64,000 bases of DNA, taken from assembly GCA_030427905.1 (NCBI GenBank), contig JAUICL010000003.1:558001-622000 (forward strand), written 5' to 3'. Each line of letters begins with the position of its first letter. Position 1 is the first letter of the stretch. The notes under the pieces were generated by a model. The model searched no databases. It saw nothing but the letters and a program-made list of their open reading frames with translations, and was not told the origin of the DNA. This DNA is from Bacteroidia bacterium. GTDB taxonomy: Bacteria; Bacteroidota; Bacteroidia; Flavobacteriales_D; Cryomorphaceae. Positions 38,750 through 48,358 of the stretch are shown piece after piece. The position numbers and the translations under genes are program-made.

Positions 38750-39782
38750 GTTCATATGATTTAATTGTATCTATAAAAATTTTAACTGAATCGGGGTTTG
38801 TATCTGGGTAAACCCCATGGCCCAAGTTAGCAATGTGCTTCTCAGAACCAAATGATTCAAGCATTTTGATGGTGTGTTTAGCAATTTCCTTGCCATCGGC
38901 ATAGAGTACCGTTGGATCCAGGTTTCCTTGAAGGGTTTTATCAGGGCCCGCCTGCGCTCTAGCATAGGCTGGTGGGGTGTTCCAATCTACTCCGATCGTT
39001 CTACACGAAGTTGAAGCCAAATCGTCTATCGAAAAATGGGCTCCTTTGGCAAACAAGGTAAGCGGAACGCGTGAACTCAAAGAGTCGGCAATGCGTTCGA
39101 GATAAGGCATCGAAAAGGCCTTGTACAAGTCCTTATCCAAAATTCCTGCCCAGGAATCAAACACTTGTAGCATGTGCACTCCAGCATCTACTTGGGCGTG
39201 TAAGTACGAAATGGTGGTTTCCGTAATCATATCCATCAACTTATGCGCTAAGTCGGGACGTTGAAAAATCATCTTTCGGGCCTTCGAAAAAGTCTTCGAA
39301 CCGCTTCCCTCCACCATATAGCAGAGAATGGTGAACGGAGCACCAGCAAAACCGATAAGCGGCACGCGGCCATTTAGTCCCGCCAAAGTGTGCTCTATGG
39401 CTTTGTACACGTAGTCGAGTTCATTGGGGTCTGCTACGCGAATATTCGCAAAATCATTCTCAGAGCTGATCGTCTTGGGAAACCAAGGACCCTTTTTCTC
39501 CACCATCTCATAGGTGAGTCCCATGGCTTCAGGTACAACCAAAATATCTGAAAAGATGATGGCCGCATCTACCCCAAGGATGTCTACTGGCTGGATGGTC
39601 ACTTCTGCAGCTAGTTCTGGAGTTTCTACCAACTCTTTAAAGCCCGATAGGCTGTTTCTCACAGCTCGGTATTCGGGGAGGATTCGCCCAGCTTGACGCA
39701 TCAGCCATACAGGAGTTCGCTCAACAGATTGGCCTTTGGCCGCTCTTAGAATAAGATCGTTCTTTAGTTCTGCCACAATCAA
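38733..39782 (-). CDS. hemE: Uroporphyrinogen decarboxylase
   Basis: HemE decarboxylates uroporphyrinogen III to coproporphyrinogen III in haem synthesis. The 349-residue protein carries the signature [21 protein letters not shown], the [11 protein letters not shown] region with the catalytic Asp, [19 protein letters not shown], and [11 protein letters not shown] near the end. There is no ATG at the 5' end: the frame begins at TTG 39782 or GTG 39776, the latter giving a more typical N-terminus. A -7 box (39797-39804) just upstream implies a very short leader. It overlaps the downstream OmpA gene. Confidence 0.96.
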   Translation of the reverse strand: MIVAELKNDLILRAAKGQSVERTPVWLMRQAGRILPEYRAVRNSLSGFKELVETPELAAEVTIQPVDILGVDAAIIFSDILVVPEAMGLTYEMVEKKGPWFPKTISSENDFANIRVADPNELDYVYKAIEHTLAGLNGRVPLIGFAGAPFTILCYMVEGSGSKTFSKARKMIFQRPDLAHKLMDMITETTISYLHAQVDAGVHMLQVFDSWAGILDKDLYKAFSMPYLERIADSLSSRVPLTLFAKGAHFSIDDLASTSCRTIGVDWNTPPAYARAQAGPDKTLQGNLDPTVLYADGKEIAKHTIKMLESFGSEKHIANLGHGVYPDTNPDSVKIFIDTIKSYEHDKNQ

Positions 39783-39796
39783 TTTTGATAGGAGCC

Positions 39797-39804
39797 CAAA
39801 AATA
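39797..39804 (-). promoter_or_regulatory. -7 promoter box of hemE
   Basis: The minus strand reads TATTTTTG, an exact TAnnTTTG match, 14-20 bases before the possible hemE start codons. Confidence 0.5.
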
Positions 39805-39951
39805 GTGGAATTGTAAGAAAGGAAAGACTTTTAGATGCTATAATTAATGCGTGCTCGGTTTCCCAATTATTCAAATGCATCATCTGATTTGATGCGCCCG
39901 ATTTTGCTCTGCCTAAGGGATAAAAACAAGTTAAGTAAAACCTTCAACAAG

Positions 39952-39987
39952 AAAGCCCTCTGACGCATCAATGTCAGGGGGCTTTTT
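39952..39987 (+). terminator. Terminator-like hairpin, possibly bidirectional
   Basis: AAAGCCCTCTGAC (39952-39964) pairs with GTCAGGGGGCTTT (39973-39985) with one G-U pair and an 8-base loop. On the + strand it runs into TTTTTAT, but no + strand gene lies upstream. On the minus strand, where it would end the gene at 40012, the T-run is poor (TTTCTTG). Confidence 0.7.
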
Positions 39988-40011
39988 ATATAGCTGTGCA
40001 ATGAGATACAC

Positions 40012-40530
40012 CTACAGATTAAAACTGTAAATCGCTTTTAGTTGCAATTCAACTATGTCAAAATCAAAGGATCTGAAGTATTGGACTCCAAGATCTGTGG
40101 AGAGGTGTTTACCAAATACATATCCGACTGAAGGCGTCAGGTTGTAGCCTTGATCTTCGTTAACGACTTCATCTCCTCTGCTGGTATATTTATATCGCGT
40201 GTAGTTTATCCCTCCAATCAATCCCGCATACACACCTTTATCTTGTGATTGTAAAAAATACCGACCTCCGACCTGAACAGGTATCATCGTCGGTTTTCTA
40301 CTTCCTTGCCAAAATTTAACTCCTATATCTCCAACAAGAGCGAATTTGCTGGAAATCCCTAGTTCATAAGATCCTGCAAATCCATAGCTAAGGTAGTCGA
40401 CATCAAAACGTTCAATATCCAACAAATCAGTCCCGACAAGGGCTCCAACCTGAACTTTACTTGATTGCGCATCTACCTGAGTAGATAAGGCCAGAACGGC
40501 TATTCCAAAAAGTAAGTTTTTGATTTTCAT
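40012..40530 (-). CDS. Small outer-membrane beta-barrel protein (copy 1)
   Basis: A 172-residue porin-like protein: signal peptide (MKIKNLLFGI... ending VDAQ) and about eight predicted beta strands with repeating GxxxxYELGISSKFALVGDIG-type patterns, ending in SFNL with a terminal hydrophobic residue. It is paralogous to the next two genes upstream, sharing GLIGGINYTR, TPSVGYVFGKH and AIYSFNL. The family is the outer-membrane beta-barrel group of Bacteroidota (OmpX/OmpW-sized). Function unknown. Confidence 0.85.
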   Translation of the reverse strand: MKIKNLLFGIAVLALSTQVDAQSSKVQVGALVGTDLLDIERFDVDYLSYGFAGSYELGISSKFALVGDIGVKFWQGSRKPTMIPVQVGGRYFLQSQDKGVYAGLIGGINYTRYKYTSRGDEVVNEDQGYNLTPSVGYVFGKHLSTDLGVQYFRSFDFDIVELQLKAIYSFNL

Positions 40531-40609
40531 CGGTGTCTCTATTTTGTAAGTTGGTTAATAACTATAACAATATCTCAAACCTTTCAGTTCGGGATTTCTA
40601 AACGTCTAG

Positions 40610-41140
40610 CTACAAGTTAAAGCTATAGACTAACTTCAATCTCATATCAACAAAATTGGCTCCGTAGAAAGCGTAATAGGCTCCTAAATCAGCCGCGAAA
40701 TGTTGACCAAATACATATCCGATTGACGGTGTTATGCTGTAACCTTGATCTGTGCGTTCGTAACCGGACAACCTCCCAGGAAAACTATCATCAAAGCTCA
40801 GACGCGAAAAATTCATCCCTCCGATCAAACCGGCGTAAAGACCATTAAACTGAGATTTCAAATAGTATCTCGCACCTATTTGAATCGGAATAAATTCAAC
40901 TCTCTGGTCCCAATCCAAATTATACCATCTCTGATATCCGACATCTCCCACTAGGGCAAACTTATTTGAGATCCCGAACTCATAGGTTCCAGCAATTCCA
41001 GCTGTATAAGGTATAGACCGAGAAAAATCTGAAATTGAGATCCCGCCAAATACGCCAATTTGAAGTTTGTCTGATTGGGCTTTTGCCTGAGCAGTCAATG
41101 CCAGAGCCGCGATTACAAGGAGTAAGCTTTTGATTTTCAT
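40610..41140 (-). CDS. Small outer-membrane beta-barrel protein (copy 2)
   Basis: A 176-residue paralogue of the downstream gene, with signal peptide MKIKSLLLVIAALALTAQA and cleavage after AQ. It shares the YEFGISNKFALVGDVGYQ, GLIGGMNFS, TPSIGYVFGQH and VYSFNL segments. ATG 41140 is chosen; the frame extends to 41188 but the -7 box at 41167-41174 lies in that extension. The tandem arrangement points to recent duplication. Confidence 0.85.
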   Translation of the reverse strand: MKIKSLLLVIAALALTAQAKAQSDKLQIGVFGGISISDFSRSIPYTAGIAGTYEFGISNKFALVGDVGYQRWYNLDWDQRVEFIPIQIGARYYLKSQFNGLYAGLIGGMNFSRLSFDDSFPGRLSGYERTDQGYSITPSIGYVFGQHFAADLGAYYAFYGANFVDMRLKLVYSFNL

Positions 41141-41166
41141 CGTTGATTCTGTTTCATGGTTAAACT

Positions 41167-41174
41167 CAAATATA
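41167..41174 (-). promoter_or_regulatory. -7 promoter box of barrel copy 2
   Basis: The minus strand reads TATATTTG, an exact TAnnTTTG match, 26 bases before the ATG at 41140; it also rules out the longer frame. Confidence 0.5.
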
Positions 41175-41252
41175 AAAAAAACGTTCAACTAGTTCGAATA
41201 TCTGATTGTAGGGCATTGCGCATCAGCGAAATAGCAGAATATACTCAAACAA

Positions 41253-41284
41253 AAAGCCGCCCCGAAAGTCTTCGGGGCGGCTTT
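41253..41284 (-). terminator. Strong intrinsic terminator after barrel copy 3
   Basis: A perfect 14-bp GC-rich stem AAAGCCGCCCCGAA/TTCGGGGCGGCTTT with a 4-base loop, followed on the minus strand by TTTTTG. It ends the minus-strand gene at 41344 and insulates copy 2. Confidence 0.92.
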
Positions 41285-41343
41285 ATCTAATTTCGATATG
41301 ACCCGAATAGAAATCAGGTCAACCAAACAATTATCTGAAAGGC

Positions 41344-41928
41344 TTAGAAGTTGTATGCTGCTTTCAAACCAAGAAGGCTTCCTGTCATGCTATCAGTTCC
41401 AGCATCCTCATCTTCAGAGATGAAAAACATCTGGTAGCGAAGAGCCAAAGAAATATTCTCGTTCAAGAAGTAACCAACTTGTGGAGCAAAACTGAGGTAT
41501 GTTTCTGAGTTATTGTCACCTTCGATAGTACCACCGAACGCACCCAAATCTATGTCTTCAGTTTTAACAGTCCAGATGTGAACTCCAACTTTTCCTTCGA
41601 GGAATAGACCTGAACGCGACTCATCAAGGTAATATCTTCCACCGAGCTGAATAGGAATTAAAGCAGAGTTTGCAATGATGTCTGAAGCGTCGTCAGAAAT
41701 TGTCAGAAGCTGGTATCCAGCATCAATGTTCACTCCAAAATTATCTGAGATTCCAAGTTCATATCCTCCTGTAACTCCGAAAGAGAACCCGTAAATATCC
41801 TCAGCCCAGTCACCCATTGGAAGACCTAGTTCAATACCGGCATTACCGAAACTCTCTTGAGCTGATGCTTCCGGTGTTGCTACAAACATGGTAGCCGCTA
41901 AGGCGCAAAGACCTAAAACTTTTTTCAT
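41344..41928 (-). CDS. Small outer-membrane beta-barrel protein (copy 3)
   Basis: A 194-residue outer-membrane barrel with signal peptide MKKVLGLCALAATMFVATPE ending ASAQ. It is a more distant paralogue of the two following genes (GYELGISDNFGVNIDAGYQ, IPIQLGGRYYLDES, FAPQVGYFLNENISLALRYQ, and a terminal AAYNF). ATG 41928 is chosen because the 43-residue extension to 42057 is non-signal-like. The 323-base gap upstream (41929-42251) holds a near-consensus -7 box (TATTTTCG, 41953-41960) and the aconitase terminator; otherwise nothing was seen. Confidence 0.86.
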   Translation of the reverse strand: MKKVLGLCALAATMFVATPEASAQESFGNAGIELGLPMGDWAEDIYGFSFGVTGGYELGISDNFGVNIDAGYQLLTISDDASDIIANSALIPIQLGGRYYLDESRSGLFLEGKVGVHIWTVKTEDIDLGAFGGTIEGDNNSETYLSFAPQVGYFLNENISLALRYQMFFISEDEDAGTDSMTGSLLGLKAAYNF

Positions 41929-42195
41929 GATTTTTTGTTTTGATTTGAGTTCGAAAATAGGATTTAGAGACCTATTATGACGATTTTTTGAATTGGAATA
42001 GGGTTGATTTTTTCCACATTTATTATAAATCAACTGATTTTCAACAGCATATTGCACACCGAATTTTTACTTTTTAACAGTTGTTCCGAAACCAAATCCT
42101 AAGTTTTCTAGGTGGTTTAATCTAAGTCAATAAGTGTACAACGATTCGCGCTATAAAGGCTACCACAAGTAGTCAAAGGGTGCTGGACAAAAAAA

Positions 42196-42221
42196 AATCC
42201 CGAACCAAATGGCTCGGGATT
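42196..42221 (-). terminator. Intrinsic terminator of aconitase
   Basis: AATCCCGA (42196-42203) pairs with TCGGGATT (42214-42221), with a short inner CC/GG stem. On the minus strand it is followed by eight or more Ts, 30 bases after the aconitase stop. Confidence 0.88.
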
Positions 42222-42251
42222 CTGTAAAATTAATGAATCGGTAGTCTCGGC

Positions 42252-44516
42252 TTAAGCCTGAAGTTTCTTAATCAAGTTAAGCGCAGACCCTGCCTTAAAC
42301 CAATCAATTTGGTTGGCGTTGTATGTGTGGTTACAAACGATTTGATCTTCCGACCCATCGGCGTGCTTCACCAAAAGCGTAATTGGCTTATCGGGAGCAA
42401 ACTGATCGAGATCCAATGTAGAGATTGTATCGTCTTCTTGAATCTTATCGTAGTCTGCTTCGTTGGCAAACGTTAAACCGAGCATTCCTTGTTTCTTCAA
42501 GTTCGTCTCGTGAATACGAGCGAAGGATTTAACCAAGACTATGCGAACTCCAAGGTGTCGTGGCTGCATAGCCGCGTGCTCACGCGAAGACCCCTCACCA
42601 TAATTGTGATCACCTACCACAATAGTTGGGATTCCAGCAGCCTTGTATGCCCGTTGTACATCAGGTACACCACCGTATTCTCCAGTAAGTTGGTTCTTCA
42701 CTTTATCCGTTTCCTGGTTGAATGCATTAACCGCACCCGTCAAGGTATTGTTTGCAATATTGTCAAGGTGACCTCTGAAGCGTAACCATGGTCCCGCCAT
42801 CGAAATGTGGTCGGTTGTACACTTACCAAAGGCCTTGATCAAAAGCTTCATTCCTTCAATATTCTTTCCATCCCAAGGTGCGAATGGCGAAAGGAGTTGA
42901 AGTCTCTTCGACTCTGGGCTCACGTTAACTTCAACACCAGAACCGTCTTCGGCTGGGGCTTTATATCCTGCGTCTTCTACCGCAAATCCTTTTGGAGGGA
43001 GCTCCCACCCTGTTGGCTCGGCTAATTTTACTTCTTCGCCCTTGTCATTCACCAAGGTATCGGTGATTGGGTTGAACCCAAGGTCTCCCGATATCGCGAT
43101 GGCAGCTACCATCTCAGGCGATGTTACAAAAGCGTGTGTATTTGGGTTTCCGTCAGCACGCTTCGCAAAGTTTCTGTTGAATGAGTGAACAATTGAGTTC
43201 TTTTCTCCCTTCTCAGCTCCTGTACGCGCCCACTGCCCAATACATGGACCACAGGCATTCGTAAAGATTTTTGCACCGAGTTTATTGAATGTGTCGATAA
43301 ATCCATCGCGCTCGATTGTATAGCGCACTTGCTCAGAACCTGGGTTAATTCCAAACTCAGCTTTTGGCTTCAATCCTTTTGCCAATGCGTCTTCAGCAAT
43401 AGAGCAAGCTCTTGAAATATCTTCGTACGAAGAGTTGGTACAAGAACCGATCAATCCCCACTCTATTTTTGTCGGCCAGTCGTTAGCTGTTGCTTTCTCC
43501 TTCATTTCTGCAACTGGTGTCGCTAGGTCTGGGGTGAAAGGTCCGTTTACGTGCGGACTCAAAGTCGACAAGTCGATTTCAATAACTTGATCAAAGTACT
43601 TCTCTGGGTTGGCGTATACTTCATCGTCACCCGTTAGGTGGTCTTTTATTCCATTGGCTAGGTCGGCAACTTCTGCACGGCCTGTGGCGCGAAGGTATCG
43701 CTCCATAGATTCGTCGTAACCAAATGTAGATGTCGTCGCTCCGATCTCTGCACCCATGTTGCAGATTGTACCTTTTCCAGTACATGACAGGCTCTTAGCC
43801 CCTTCACCAAAGTATTCAACGATACATCCCGTACCACCTTTTACCGTTAGGATACCCGCCACCTTCAAGATCACGTCTTTCGGTGCAGTCCAACCATTTA
43901 GTTTACCGGTAAGCTTCACACCGATTAGTTTCGGGAATTTCAGCTCCCAAGGCATACCAGCCATCACATCTACAGCATCAGCACCACCAACACCTACAGC
44001 CACCATACCGAGACCACCAGCATTTACTGTGTGCGAGTCAGTTCCGATCATCATCCCACCTGGGAAGGCGTAATTTTCGAGTACTACCTGGTGAATGATT
44101 CCAGCACCTGGTTTCCAGAACCCGATACCGTATTTGTTTGAAACAGACTCAAGGAAGTTAAACACTTCTGAGCTCGTGTTGATCGCGTTTTGCAGATCGA
44201 CAGATGCGCCAACTTTTGCCTGGATCAAGTGATCGCAGTGAACTGTAGAAGGAACCGCTGTTTTCTTTTTACCGGCTTGCATAAACTGAAGCAGAGCCAT
44301 CTGAGCTGTTGCATCTTGCATTGCAATTCGGTCTGGGGCAAAGTCTACGTAAGACTTTCCACGTGTATACTCCTCAGTCGCATTACCCTGCGAAAGGTGC
44401 GTATACAAAATCTTTTCTGTAAGGGTGAGTGGTCTATTGAGCAATTGACGAGCCGCTTCTACACCTGAAGGGAATCGCTCGTAGACCGCCTTAATCATAT
44501 CTAAATCGAATACCAT
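42252..44516 (-). CDS. Aconitate hydratase
   Basis: Aconitase isomerises citrate to isocitrate in the TCA cycle using a [4Fe-4S] cluster. The 754-residue protein is of the mitochondrial/AcnA-like type. It shows [29 protein letters not shown], the cluster cysteines in [17 protein letters not shown] and [11 protein letters not shown], and the C-terminal swivel-domain motif [17 protein letters not shown]. The length agrees with mitochondrial-type enzymes (about 750-780) and not with AcnB. It is monocistronic with a strong terminator. Confidence 0.96.
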   Translation of the reverse strand: MVFDLDMIKAVYERFPSGVEAARQLLNRPLTLTEKILYTHLSQGNATEEYTRGKSYVDFAPDRIAMQDATAQMALLQFMQAGKKKTAVPSTVHCDHLIQAKVGASVDLQNAINTSSEVFNFLESVSNKYGIGFWKPGAGIIHQVVLENYAFPGGMMIGTDSHTVNAGGLGMVAVGVGGADAVDVMAGMPWELKFPKLIGVKLTGKLNGWTAPKDVILKVAGILTVKGGTGCIVEYFGEGAKSLSCTGKGTICNMGAEIGATTSTFGYDESMERYLRATGRAEVADLANGIKDHLTGDDEVYANPEKYFDQVIEIDLSTLSPHVNGPFTPDLATPVAEMKEKATANDWPTKIEWGLIGSCTNSSYEDISRACSIAEDALAKGLKPKAEFGINPGSEQVRYTIERDGFIDTFNKLGAKIFTNACGPCIGQWARTGAEKGEKNSIVHSFNRNFAKRADGNPNTHAFVTSPEMVAAIAISGDLGFNPITDTLVNDKGEEVKLAEPTGWELPPKGFAVEDAGYKAPAEDGSGVEVNVSPESKRLQLLSPFAPWDGKNIEGMKLLIKAFGKCTTDHISMAGPWLRFRGHLDNIANNTLTGAVNAFNQETDKVKNQLTGEYGGVPDVQRAYKAAGIPTIVVGDHNYGEGSSREHAAMQPRHLGVRIVLVKSFARIHETNLKKQGMLGLTFANEADYDKIQEDDTISTLDLDQFAPDKPITLLVKHADGSEDQIVCNHTYNANQIDWFKAGSALNLIKKLQA

Positions 44517-44627
44517 AATTGGAGAATTTTGAAGTGGCGCGAATTTACCAATTTATGATGAGTGGTTAAAGCTCTCCAGCCGATAATCGTAGTTTTACAT
44601 CAAGTATTTATCTAAACTGGGTTTTTA

Positions 44628-45872
44628 GTGAAAAGTTTTCACATCGAGAACGTCAAAATAGCCGTAGGGGCCATTAAGGGTCAGCTTTTGCGCACCATTC
44701 TTACTGCACTCATCATAGCCGTGGGGATTACCGCTCTGGTCGGAATTCTGACTTCCATCACAGCGCTCCAAAATAAAATTGAAGACAATTTTTCGCGGAT
44801 GGGGTCGAATACATTTAACATTCGATCAAACACAGGTGGTATGGGCGGCTTTCAAGGTGGTGAACGGGCCAAGCAAAATGAGCCCATTCTCTACCGAGAA
44901 GCGATGCAGTTTTTGGATTTGTACGAGTATCCGGCTACCACATCGGTGTCGGCTATGATCAGTTTTGCGGCCACCGTCAAGCATCAATCAGAAAAATCGG
45001 ATCCCAACGTGCAAGTCATTGCTGGATCTCAAGACTACTTAGCTACGGCAGGGTACTTCATAGAGCGGGGAAGAGATTTCAACCGAACGGAGCACGACCT
45101 CGGTACACAGGTAGCGCTGATAGGTACCGATATCGTAGAAAAAATATTCAACGAAGGAGCCACTGATCCCATTGGAAAGGAAATTTTCATTGGTGGAAAG
45201 AAGTTGCTCGTCGTGGGCTTATTGGAGTCGAAGGGCGATAGCTTTGGTATGGGGGGCGACAATCAAGTCATCATACCTCTGCGCACCGCTCGACTCAATT
45301 TTCTCGGCGCCAAGAACGACTACGTCATCAATATTCAGACAGCAAAGGCCGAAGAACTCGAAGCCGCCCAACAGGCTGCATCCGGTATTATGCGGTCTGT
45401 GCGTCGCGACAAACCCAGTGAGAAAAACTCTTTCGGGATCACCCAAAGCGATAGCATGGCCAATATGATACTTGAGCAAATTTCGGTGATTGCTGTGATC
45501 GCCACCTTGATTGGCTCCATCACATTGCTCGGTGCGGCCATCGGCCTGATGAATATCATGTTGGTGAGCGTAACAGAGCGCACGAGAGAGATCGGGATCA
45601 GAAAGGCAATCGGTGCCAGCAGTAGCCGAATTCGGAATCAGTTTTTAGTGGAAGCGATCTTAATCGGTCAGCTCGGTGGATTCTTGGGTATCATCCTAGG
45701 TATAGCTGCGGGCAATGTGGTTTCGCTCTTCATTGGTTCATCTTTCATCATTCCGTGGGCCTGGATCATCATGGGTGTGGTGCTCTGCTTCATTGTTGGG
45801 GTAGTGAGTGGATACTACCCGGCAAAAAAGGCTGCGTCGCTCGATCCGATTGAAGCTCTGAGATACGAGTAA
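44628..45872 (+). CDS. MacB-like ABC transporter permease
   Basis: A 414-residue permease starting at GTG 44628. It has one N-terminal transmembrane segment (about 17-40), a periplasmic MacB_PCD-like domain (about 41-270), and three C-terminal segments of the FtsX family with [20 protein letters not shown], then [20 protein letters not shown], the ATPase-contact region, and [20 protein letters not shown]. Such permeases pair with an LolD/MacB-type ATPase to move lipoproteins or peptides, or to transmit force. No ATPase or membrane-fusion gene is adjacent, so the partner lies elsewhere. Confidence 0.9.
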   Translation: MKSFHIENVKIAVGAIKGQLLRTILTALIIAVGITALVGILTSITALQNKIEDNFSRMGSNTFNIRSNTGGMGGFQGGERAKQNEPILYREAMQFLDLYEYPATTSVSAMISFAATVKHQSEKSDPNVQVIAGSQDYLATAGYFIERGRDFNRTEHDLGTQVALIGTDIVEKIFNEGATDPIGKEIFIGGKKLLVVGLLESKGDSFGMGGDNQVIIPLRTARLNFLGAKNDYVINIQTAKAEELEAAQQAASGIMRSVRRDKPSEKNSFGITQSDSMANMILEQISVIAVIATLIGSITLLGAAIGLMNIMLVSVTERTREIGIRKAIGASSSRIRNQFLVEAILIGQLGGFLGIILGIAAGNVVSLFIGSSFIIPWAWIIMGVVLCFIVGVVSGYYPAKKAASLDPIEALRYE

Positions 45873-45930
45873 ATAAGGCCTATCCTCGCCGCATACCACA
45901 AAAAAGGTATTTTTCTCAAAATCGATCTTT

Positions 45931-45966
45931 GACTCTTGTTGGAGTCGAATTCTGACTGTTTCTTTG
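45931..45966 (+). promoter_or_regulatory. Possible promoter/operator of the haem cluster
   Basis: TTTCTTTG (45959-45966) is one mismatch from TAnnTTTG. A possible TTG -33 (45936-45938) lies 20 bases upstream. It sits inside the small inverted repeat GACTC-TTGTTG-GAGTC (45931-45946), which is positioned as an operator could be. The leader to the GTG start is 33 bases. Confidence 0.3.
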
Positions 45967-45999
45967 CGCTAATTTAAAACCAGTCTAAATTAACATAGC

Positions 46000-47211
46000 G
46001 TGAAAATCAAAGCTTTACTCATAGGATCAATTTTGGCAACGACCAACATGGTAGGCCAAGTAGTAAACGAAACTGTAGAAACAGGACCGGGTTACGCCCA
46101 ACAAGTTTGGTACGATCTCCAAACTGGAAATCAGTACAGCGCCGAACTCGATAACTGGGATCTGGCATTCGAAATTTCTGGTTTCACGGCATCTATCCGT
46201 GCCAACTGCCAGAAAGGTTTGGAAGTGTACAATGCACCCGTTGCTATCGAAGATTGGGCAACGATAACCGACGATTCGGAAGTAGCGAACTGGGAGAAAC
46301 TATACAACAGCGCTACAAGCTGGGGTGTAGGAGCTTTCAATAGGTACAGCAGTTCTGAGACTGATTTGGGATGGGGTGACTACAACTTCATTACACACGT
46401 TGTATCCGGAGATAGCGTACAGGTGATCAAACTTGCCGATGAGACTTACAAGAAAATCATGATCGAGTCTTTGGCAGGTGGGATTTACACCTTCACTTAC
46501 GCCAATTTGGATGGTTCTGACGAAGTAACCATGGAAATAGACAAAGCAAATTACTCAGGTAAGAACTTTGTGTACTACAGCATCGAAACGGGCGAAATAC
46601 TTGATCGCGAGCCACTATCATCAGAGTGGGACATCACATTCACTCGATTTATTGATGATTACAACGGTACTCCATACGCCGTGGCTGGTGTCATGCACAA
46701 TCACTTTGTAGAAGTGAGCGAAGTGGGTGAAACAGATGTTACCATTGCCGAGCCAGGTGAGTTTAGCGCAGCTATCAATACCATTGGTTTTGATTGGAAA
46801 ACTTTCGACTTCACAGAAGGCTGGCTATTGACAGAAGACCTAAGCTACTTCGTGAAGACTGAAAATGGTGACACTTACCAAATTGTATTTACCGGTTTCG
46901 GTGGATCTGGCACAGGAGTTTACGAAATGGGCATCAGCTTCTACGGCGTGTTGAGCTCAAACGATGTGGATCCAACCGCTGGTCTTTCAATTTTCCCAAA
47001 TCCAAGCACCACTGGTTCTTTCCAGATCGAAGGAATTGAAGGAAACACAAACATTCAGTTGATCGACCAAACGGGTCGCGTAGTGCGCTCTATCGAAAGT
47101 GCAAACCGCACGGAAAGAGTGTCAACTGATGGCCTTGCTTCAGGAATATACTTTGTTCGCGTGAACCAAGATGCGCAAACAACTACATACAAAATCATCA
47201 TCAACGGATAA
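46000..47211 (+). CDS. HmuY-like protein with T9SS sorting domain
   Basis: A 403-residue exported protein starting at GTG 46000, with a signal peptide ending near MVGQ. The body resembles the HmuY haem-binding fold: it opens GPGYAQQVWYDLQTG, and has WDITFTRFIDDYNGTPYAVAG and later FDWKTFDF, all mirrored in the lipoprotein at 50557. It ends in a T9SS type A sorting domain (LSIFPNPSTTGSFQIEGI...GIYFVRVN), so it should be carried across the outer membrane and attached or released. It leads a cluster with a DUF6607-like protein, a TonB receptor and a second HmuY-like protein. Haem binding is inferred from the family, not shown. Confidence 0.85.
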   Translation: MKIKALLIGSILATTNMVGQVVNETVETGPGYAQQVWYDLQTGNQYSAELDNWDLAFEISGFTASIRANCQKGLEVYNAPVAIEDWATITDDSEVANWEKLYNSATSWGVGAFNRYSSSETDLGWGDYNFITHVVSGDSVQVIKLADETYKKIMIESLAGGIYTFTYANLDGSDEVTMEIDKANYSGKNFVYYSIETGEILDREPLSSEWDITFTRFIDDYNGTPYAVAGVMHNHFVEVSEVGETDVTIAEPGEFSAAINTIGFDWKTFDFTEGWLLTEDLSYFVKTENGDTYQIVFTGFGGSGTGVYEMGISFYGVLSSNDVDPTAGLSIFPNPSTTGSFQIEGIEGNTNIQLIDQTGRVVRSIESANRTERVSTDGLASGIYFVRVNQDAQTTTYKIIING

Positions 47212-47215
47212 TACA

Positions 47216-48121
47216 ATGAAAAATCTGACCGCTCTTTTTCTAGCCCTTCTCGCTACTACGAGCCTATTCTCGCAGGATGCGAAGAAATCTGCAGACATCG
47301 AAGCCATCAAATCGATGGTAGGATGCTACAAAGTAAGCTTTGACTTTGCAGAAACCTTCTCGCCCGACACGGCTTATGAATACTACGACCGATACAGTAC
47401 ATCGGGAATCGAATACGTGACTATTGTAGCAGATGAGCCGAATTTTATTTCGTTTCAACACCTGCTGGTAATCAACGACACGATGGTAATCAAGCACTGG
47501 CGACAAGACTGGGTTTACGAAGAGAATGAACTTCTCGTATACGACAAAGATCAAACGTGGAAGAAGATCAGTTTTACCGACGAAGAAGTCGCTGGAACGT
47601 GGACTCAAAAAGTGTTTCAAGTAGACGATAGCCCGAGATACGAAGCAAAAGGTACGTGGGTACACGTAGACGGGAAGCACTACTGGGAAGCTACTGGCGA
47701 TGCTCCCCTTCCACGAAGAGAATATACCAAGCGAAGCGACTACAACGTGATGCGTCGTAACAGCCGCATTGAAATCACCGAAAACGGTTGGTTCCTCGAG
47801 CAGGACAATGAAAAAATCGTTCGTGATGAAACAGGCGATAAAGTGATTTGCTACGAGAAGGGAATGGAAGCTTTTACTACGGGTGATTACAGTTGCCAAG
47901 CGGCAGTGGATTACTGGGAGAAAAACAACATTTTCTGGAATGACGTGCGCTTGGCATGGGATGAATTGTTTGAAGAAAACCAAACGATGAAATTGAAGGC
48001 CAAAGTCGACAATAAGCACCTATGGCAAAACTTGTTTGAAATGGGTGGTACATACGACAAGTCAACAAAAAAACACCGTGCAGAAATCAAGGAGTGTATT
48101 GCAAAATACATGGAATCCTAA
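47216..48121 (+). CDS. DUF6607-like secreted protein
   Basis: A 301-residue exported protein; ATG 47216 lies four bases after the stop of the HmuY-like gene and opens a signal peptide ending LFSQ. The longer frame from 47171 overlaps that gene and lacks a signal peptide. Mature features include SMVGCYKVSFDFAETF at the N-terminus and many conserved Trp/Tyr residues (KHWRQDWVYEENELLVYD, GTWVHVDGKHYWEATGDAPL). I associate this with the DUF6607 family, which I recall beside TonB receptors and HmuY proteins, but this is from memory. Function is unknown; co-transcription suggests a role in the same uptake system. Confidence 0.7.
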   Translation: MKNLTALFLALLATTSLFSQDAKKSADIEAIKSMVGCYKVSFDFAETFSPDTAYEYYDRYSTSGIEYVTIVADEPNFISFQHLLVINDTMVIKHWRQDWVYEENELLVYDKDQTWKKISFTDEEVAGTWTQKVFQVDDSPRYEAKGTWVHVDGKHYWEATGDAPLPRREYTKRSDYNVMRRNSRIEITENGWFLEQDNEKIVRDETGDKVICYEKGMEAFTTGDYSCQAAVDYWEKNNIFWNDVRLAWDELFEENQTMKLKAKVDNKHLWQNLFEMGGTYDKSTKKHRAEIKECIAKYMES

Positions 48122-48196
48122 AAACAATAATGGTGAAGATGCTTTGTAAAGAGATCGCAAATACTTGGTCAGATTGCTTGAGATTTCTTTCAATAA

Positions 48197-48227
48197 AAGT
48201 GTGGAAGGATGAGATTCTTCCGCACTT
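48197..48227 (+). promoter_or_regulatory. Hairpin between the DUF6607-like gene and the TonB receptor gene
   Basis: AAGTGTGGAAG (48197-48207) pairs with CTTCCGCACTT (48217-48227) with one G-U pair and a 9-base loop. There is no T-run after it. It lies in the 237-base intra-cluster gap and may be an mRNA processing or stabilising element; the gap holds no convincing gene. Confidence 0.5.
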
Positions 48228-48358
48228 ACTTTCACCACAGAGTTCTATTCAACCCATAGTTCTGCACACTAAACTGACCAAGAAATTTAACCAATCAACC
48301 AACGTGTTGACAAGTGTGCTCGATAGACCTTTTAATCCGAAATACCAGAGAGAATAGT

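Noticed and set aside
39805-39987. 6S RNA or tmRNA
   Set aside because: No tRNA-like ends, resume frame or extended central-bubble structure could be recognised. Only the terminator is convincing, so it is kept as a weak unnamed small-RNA candidate.
47264-48019. 251-residue open frame antisense to the DUF6607-like gene
   Set aside because: It lies wholly inside a coding frame with a signal peptide and conserved-looking Trp/Tyr pattern. The antisense translation is Phe/Val-rich and motif-free.
48094-48357. Small + strand frame between the DUF6607-like and TonB receptor genes
   Set aside because: It overlaps both neighbours' ends, contains the intergenic hairpin and has no homology-like pattern. 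The gap is better read as untranslated.
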